From Candidatus Bathyarchaeota archaeon (lineage in GTDB: Archaea; Thermoproteota; Bathyarchaeia; Bathyarchaeales; Bathyarchaeaceae), in contig JAGLRI010000051.1 of NCBI GenBank assembly GCA_023136395.1, forward strand, positions 1-8,199: a DNA stretch of 8,199 nt, in the 5' to 3' direction. A model generated the notes under the pieces. The model ran no database searches. It was given only the letters and a program-made list of their open reading frames with translations, and was not told the origin of the DNA. Each line of letters starts with the position of its first letter. Positions within the stretch are counted from its first letter, which is position 1. Shown in pieces: positions 5,201-8,199 of this stretch. Made by a program: the position numbers and the translations under genes.

Positions 5201-6814
5201 TTATAACTTTTTTTGATATTTGTTCAAGCAAGCGTTGATAAAACCGTAATATTCTGGGTCTGGTTTTCCTAATCTGCTTTTAAACTCTCCATGGAATTGG
5301 GAGGCAAAAAAGAATAATTTATCGGGGAGTTCAAGGATCTCCATTCTTTGACCGTCTGGATTTTTACCTGAAAAAACTAATCCGTTTTTTTCTAAAGTGC
5401 TCCAATAATCTTGGTTAACTTCCCATCGATGTCGGTGGCGTTCAGATATCTCGGTGTTGCCATACAACCTATGTGCCAGCGTTCCTTCGTCAATTATTAT
5501 TTTGTGTGCACCAAGACGCATAGTTGCACCCTTATACTTGATTTTCCGTTGTTCAGGCATTAAATCAATCACTGGATGGGGAGTATCTGGGTTAATTTCG
5601 GTGCTACTTGCTTCTTTAAGTCTACAAACGTTGCGGGCGAATTCAACAACTGCTAATTGAAAACCATAGCAAATGCCTAGAAATGGTATGTTGTTTTCAC
5701 GAGCAAAACGAATTGCTTTCATTTTTCCTTCTGTACCCCTTTTGCCAAAACCATAAGGTACAAAAATTCCGTCGTAATTCTTAAGGATCTTCGCTTTGGT
5801 CGGGTTCTGTTCAAATTCCTCAGCTTCAAGGTAGTCAATAAAAATTCTTGTTTGACAAGCAGCTCCTCCGTGTCGTAATGCTGCATTCATGCTCACGTAA
5901 CTATCCACCAAGTTCGCGTATTTACCTATTAACGCAATTTTAACTTCGAATTGAGGGTTAATAATGGAATCTATAAGTCCTTTCCATCTGCTCCACTCGG
6001 GTATTCGTTTAAGAAGGTTTAATCGTGAACAAATGTACTCTCCCATGCCTTGCTCGTCTAAGGCAATTGGAACCTGGTAAATTGACGGAAGGTTGTAGGA
6101 GCAAAACACTGCTTTTTCTGGAATAGTACCAAACAATGCTATCTTTCGCCGAGCTTCAGAATCGATCATTTTTCTAGATCGAGCAACAATTATGTCTGGT
6201 TGGATGCCTATCCGACGGAGTTCGTTAACGCTATGTTGGCACGGTTTTGTCTTCATTTCACCCGTAACGTCTAATATCGGAACAAGGGCAACATGAACAT
6301 ATATTGTGTTTTCAAGACCTTCCTCCAATCGCATCTGGCGGATCGCTTCAAGAAAAGGTAGCCCCTCTATGTCTCCAATTGTCCCCCCGCACTCAGACAA
6401 TACAACATCAACATTCGATTTCTCTGCTACGAAGCGAATTCTACGTTTAATTTCGTCGGTGATGTGGGGAACGATTTGGACGCATCTTCCTAAAAAGTCT
6501 CCTCGACGCTCCTTATCAATAACAGTTTGATAAATTTGTCCGGTTGTAATGTTGTTTTCTTTTGGTAAGTTAAGATCAAGAAACCTTTCATAGTTACCTA
6601 GGTCGAGATCCGTTTCCCCCCCATCTTCTGTCACAAACACCTCTCCGTGAATGTAGGGGTTCATGGTGCCCGCGTCCACATTCACATAGGGATCAATCTT
6701 TATAGCTGTGATTGTGAAGCCTCTAACCTGGAGCATCTTACCTATAGACGCGGTTACTACCCCCTTGCCTACCGAACTCAATACTCCTCCAGTTATGAAA
6801 ACAAACTTAACCAT
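5201..6814 (-). CDS. pyrG: CTP synthase (glutamine-hydrolysing)
   Basis: Converts UTP to CTP using ATP and ammonia from glutamine, the last step of pyrimidine nucleotide synthesis. Full length, 537 residues. The synthetase half (about 1-270) has FITGGVLSSVGKG (6-18), IDPYVNVDAGTMNP (40-53), HGEVFVTEDGGETDLDLG (56-73) and SECGGTIGDIEG (140-151). The glutaminase half (about 290-537) has the nucleophile Cys382 in GICYGFQLAVVEFARN, His508 and Glu510 in QFHGEFKSR, and the allosteric-type loop VPYGFGKRGTEGK (352-364). Three positions differ from the usual motifs: PGGFG is PYGFG, GICLGMQ is GICYGFQ, and FHPE is FHGE. The catalytic triad itself is intact. The start is ATG with AAGGA at 6821-6825, six bases upstream. 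It follows dph6 by 104 bases on the same strand. Confidence 0.98.
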   Translation of the reverse strand: MVKFVFITGGVLSSVGKGVVTASIGKMLQVRGFTITAIKIDPYVNVDAGTMNPYIHGEVFVTEDGGETDLDLGNYERFLDLNLPKENNITTGQIYQTVIDKERRGDFLGRCVQIVPHITDEIKRRIRFVAEKSNVDVVLSECGGTIGDIEGLPFLEAIRQMRLEEGLENTIYVHVALVPILDVTGEMKTKPCQHSVNELRRIGIQPDIIVARSRKMIDSEARRKIALFGTIPEKAVFCSYNLPSIYQVPIALDEQGMGEYICSRLNLLKRIPEWSRWKGLIDSIINPQFEVKIALIGKYANLVDSYVSMNAALRHGGAACQTRIFIDYLEAEEFEQNPTKAKILKNYDGIFVPYGFGKRGTEGKMKAIRFARENNIPFLGICYGFQLAVVEFARNVCRLKEASSTEINPDTPHPVIDLMPEQRKIKYKGATMRLGAHKIIIDEGTLAHRLYGNTEISERHRHRWEVNQDYWSTLEKNGLVFSGKNPDGQRMEILELPDKLFFFASQFHGEFKSRLGKPDPEYYGFINACLNKYQKKL

Positions 6815-6856
6815 TAAAATTCCTTCAAGTTGATAGTAACATACAAAACACTTCTT

Positions 6857-6891
6857 GTTAAAAATCTTTTTTTCATAAGGTTGAAATAAAG
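6857..6891 (-). promoter_or_regulatory. Candidate TATA elements of pyrG
   Basis: On the minus strand TTTTTAAC (6857-6864) would start transcription near 6834 and give a leader of about 20 bases with the AAGGA site. CTTTATTTC (6883-6891) is an alternative giving a leader near 45 bases. No pyrimidine attenuator-like hairpin is visible in the 104-base gap. Confidence 0.4.
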
Positions 6892-6918
6892 TTTTAAGAC
6901 TGAAGCGAGCATACCGTG

Positions 6919-7596
6919 CTATAGATTTTTATCAACAAGTTTGGCTTCTATCACGTTTAGGTATCCACTATGATTTTCCCAAATTCTTTCTATCTTAAGC
7001 AACTGAATTTTTTTCTTAAAGAATGGAGCGTTTGTAACCAATGTTTCATATTCTCCTCCTTCGCCTACAGGGGATATTTGATATCTTTTACTCAATTCAA
7101 TAAGATCTTCTATTGTTTCTTCATTGATTTTTCTTCCAAGCCAGCTTTGGTCTAAACCGTGTGCATACACTCCTACAATGATAATTTGAAAGTTGAGGTC
7201 AATCATTTCTTTCAATAAGTTTATGGGGTTTTCTTGCCAGAGAGGTGCGAAGGATTTTAAGTTTAGTTCTTGGCATATTCTTTCGATTCGTTCTTTCTGA
7301 TAACGTGAGGATATAGCACCGTGAACAACTCCATCTACATGAAGATTTGAAAGCGTTTTTTTCAGATCTTCCAGTTCCTTTTCTTTAATGCCCACTGTTT
7401 TACCTTTTACTAATGGGATTCCTATCGCCTCTGCTAAGAGATCTGTTAAATGTATGTTTGGGAAATGAAACATCCAACTGTCTTCCCGTTGTGGTATCAT
7501 GGTAACTAAGTTTTTCACCTTGTAGCCTCTTTGTAAAATTCGATAAAGGGCAAGGATGGAGTCTTTCCCGCCTGTAACTAACGCTGCAAGGTACAT
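6919..7596 (-). CDS. dph6: Diphthine-ammonia ligase (Dph6 family PP-loop enzyme)
   Basis: ATP-dependent amidation of diphthine to diphthamide on the conserved histidine of elongation factor 2, the last step of diphthamide synthesis, in the cytoplasm. From the chosen start it has 225 residues, the usual length for archaeal members. It carries the PP-loop LVTGGKDS (about 6-13, with Thr where Ser is more usual), HVDGVVHGAISSRYQKERIE (about 86-105), the tract APLWQENP, and the C-terminal signature GEGGEYETLVTNAPFF (about 178-193). There is no extra C-terminal YjgF/RidA domain as in eukaryotic Dph6. I prefer ATG 7596: MYLAALVTGGKDS matches family starts, and GAGTGAT at 7601-7607 is a fitting ribosome binding site. 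A GTG at 7605, three codons upstream and directly after a TGA, overlaps that site. The gene is preceded by an unusually long non-coding gap. Confidence 0.85.
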   Translation of the reverse strand: MYLAALVTGGKDSILALYRILQRGYKVKNLVTMIPQREDSWMFHFPNIHLTDLLAEAIGIPLVKGKTVGIKEKELEDLKKTLSNLHVDGVVHGAISSRYQKERIERICQELNLKSFAPLWQENPINLLKEMIDLNFQIIIVGVYAHGLDQSWLGRKINEETIEDLIELSKRYQISPVGEGGEYETLVTNAPFFKKKIQLLKIERIWENHSGYLNVIEAKLVDKNL

Positions 7597-7629
7597 GTTA
7601 ATCACTCAGTTAAACAACTACTTCTTTTC

Positions 7630-7636
7630 TTAAATA
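7630..7636 (-). promoter_or_regulatory. Proximal TATA-like element for dph6
   Basis: On the minus strand CCTATTTAAG includes TATTTAA at 7630-7636. Transcription would start near 7607, just at the GAGTGAT ribosome binding site. This would give a very short leader and leave the inverted-repeat region (7680-7830) outside the message. A more distal TATA (TTTTATAAAA, 7847-7856) is the alternative. Confidence 0.4.
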
Positions 7637-7738
7637 GGATTTTTCGCAAAAAAGGAAGCATCGGTATTGTGATTTATTTTTTTTCTAGCTAGCTAAGACA
7701 GTTCGTGGATCCACAATAATATAAAATCATTTTACCAA

Positions 7739-7811
7739 TCTTTAGATATCAGTTTTTGAACTCGTATTTGTTGATTTTTTCTTTCCCCTCGAGTTCACTT
7801 TAATCTAAAGA
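7739..7811. repeat. Nested inverted repeat (two perfect stems, 9 and 8 bp)
   Basis: The outer arms TCTTTAGAT (7739-7747) and ATCTAAAGA (7803-7811) are perfectly complementary. Nested inside, TGAACTCG (7757-7764) and CGAGTTCA (7790-7797) are also perfectly complementary. The internal loop is 9 bases on one side and 5 on the other, and the apical loop is 25 bases. The outer arm touches a further hairpin at 7810-7825. The pairing is seen directly; a function as RNA or protein-binding site is inference. Confidence 0.6.
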
Positions 7812-7905
7812 GAAAGCTTTTTCTCCACATTGGAATGATGAATTTGTTTTATAAAAGTTTGCTTCCATAGTTTTAAGTGAAATAAACATTAAACACAGAG
7901 AATTG

Positions 7906-7918
7906 AAAAAAAAGAAAA
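7906..7918 (-). terminator. Oligo-T terminator after the amidohydrolase
   Basis: The plus strand is A-only apart from one G, so the minus-strand transcript reads TTTTCTTTTTTTT, about 30 bases after the amidohydrolase stop. This is a good match to stem-less archaeal terminators. Confidence 0.55.
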
Positions 7919-7947
7919 GGGTAGTTTTGAGGTTGTGAATTTAGTCT

Positions 7948-8199
7948 TTATGTTTCCGGGTAGTCTGGGTTCTTGATCTGGTCTATCGGGAGGAAAGGTA
8001 CGGATTTCTGCCAGCGGATACCATAGAGGTCAGGTCTTCCTTCGGGGAACATTCGTTCAAAGGGTACTGGTAGTTTGAATATTTTGGCTGCATTTCCTCC
8101 AAGGATGAGGTTGACTTCGTCTTGAGTCGCCCAGTTCCAATCTTTGAGTCTATGTATCTGGTGTAGACTCCATCCCCAAAAGTCTGTTTGGTAGCTGGG
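7948..8199 (-). CDS. Amidohydrolase family protein, C-terminal fragment (runs off the right edge)
   Basis: The last 83 residues of a gene whose 5' part lies outside the window; the stop is TAA at 7948-7950. The fragment reads through DFWGWSLHQIH, then DEVNLILGGNAAKIFKLPVP, then RMFPEGRPDLYGIRWQKS and ends NPDYPET. The pattern of a helix leading into ILGGNAAKIF is the usual C-terminal end of TIM-barrel amidohydrolases of the ACMSD-like (amidohydrolase 2) group. The metal-binding residues would be upstream and cannot be checked, and the substrate is unknown. Its base composition differs from its neighbours: by hand count about 48% GC against 35-40% in sampled stretches of the other genes, with many C-ending codons. 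That may mean transfer, or strong codon selection in a highly expressed gene. Confidence 0.7.
   Translation of the reverse strand, partial: PSYQTDFWGWSLHQIHRLKDWNWATQDEVNLILGGNAAKIFKLPVPFERMFPEGRPDLYGIRWQKSVPFLPIDQIKNPDYPET

Larger units (their letters stand above)
7597..7947. other. Non-coding gap between the amidohydrolase and dph6, rich in inverted repeats
   Basis: I see no plausible gene here on either strand; the longest ATG-started frame I noticed is a dozen codons. It holds several perfect palindromes: TAGCTAGCTA (7686-7695), GTGGATCCAC (7705-7714), a GAGAAA/TTTCTC hairpin with a 4-base loop (7810-7825), and TTTTATAAAA (7847-7856), which can be a TATA box in either direction. GGAAGCA (7654-7660) and TGCTTCC (7860-7866) bracket the region. 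On the minus strand the latter stem would be followed by six T residues (7648-7653). No tRNA-like fold was recognised. Confidence 0.55.

Noticed and set aside
7835..7841. ATGATGA resembling a C box of an archaeal C/D guide RNA
   Set aside because: No CTGA D box follows within the expected distance and no C'/D' pair is visible.
1..8199. Defence island, CRISPR array, insertion sequence or prophage
   Set aside because: No regularly spaced repeats, transposase, integrase, nuclease or toxin-antitoxin signature was seen; the genes are recognisable housekeeping families.

Overview
AT-rich, gene-dense chromosomal DNA from an archaeon. The archaeal signs are a coenzyme F420 glutamate ligase (CofE) beside a RimK-type alpha-glutamate ligase of the MptN/CofF kind, an archaeal HypE-like PurM-fold protein, an archaeal-type diphthine-ammonia ligase, TATA-box-like promoters, oligo-T stretches after genes, and frequent TTG/GTG starts with GGTGA-type ribosome binding sites. 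A Bathyarchaeia-like or related Thermoproteota lineage is a reasonable guess, but nothing here fixes the taxon.

Layout. Positions 1-2133 hold three minus-strand genes: the start of glutamate 5-kinase proB (cut by the left edge), cofE, and the RimK-type ligase. All three enzymes act on L-glutamate. A divergent promoter region (2134-2280) separates them from two plus-strand genes, a HypE-like AIR-synthase-fold protein and a lone ECF transporter S component. The S component converges on a minus-strand flippase-like membrane protein (UPF0104), with a hairpin and a small tandem repeat between them. Continuing leftward-transcribed, from right to left: the C-terminus of an amidohydrolase (cut by the right edge), a 350-base non-coding gap, diphthine-ammonia ligase dph6, CTP synthase pyrG, then the UPF0104 gene.

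How the genes fit together. These are mostly housekeeping functions: cofactor glutamylation, proline synthesis, pyrimidine nucleotide synthesis, modification of elongation factor 2, vitamin uptake and membrane lipid handling. Gaps of about 80-350 bases separate the genes, and most have their own promoter-like boxes, so they look largely monocistronic rather than one operon. I see no mobile element, CRISPR array, tRNA or rRNA gene, and no convincing new multi-gene system.

The least explained part is the gap at 7597-7947. It holds an unusual density of inverted repeats, including a nested pair of perfect stems, and may be a structured RNA or a long leader of dph6. Also notable are three substitutions in the glutaminase loops of CTP synthase, and the clearly higher GC content of the amidohydrolase fragment.
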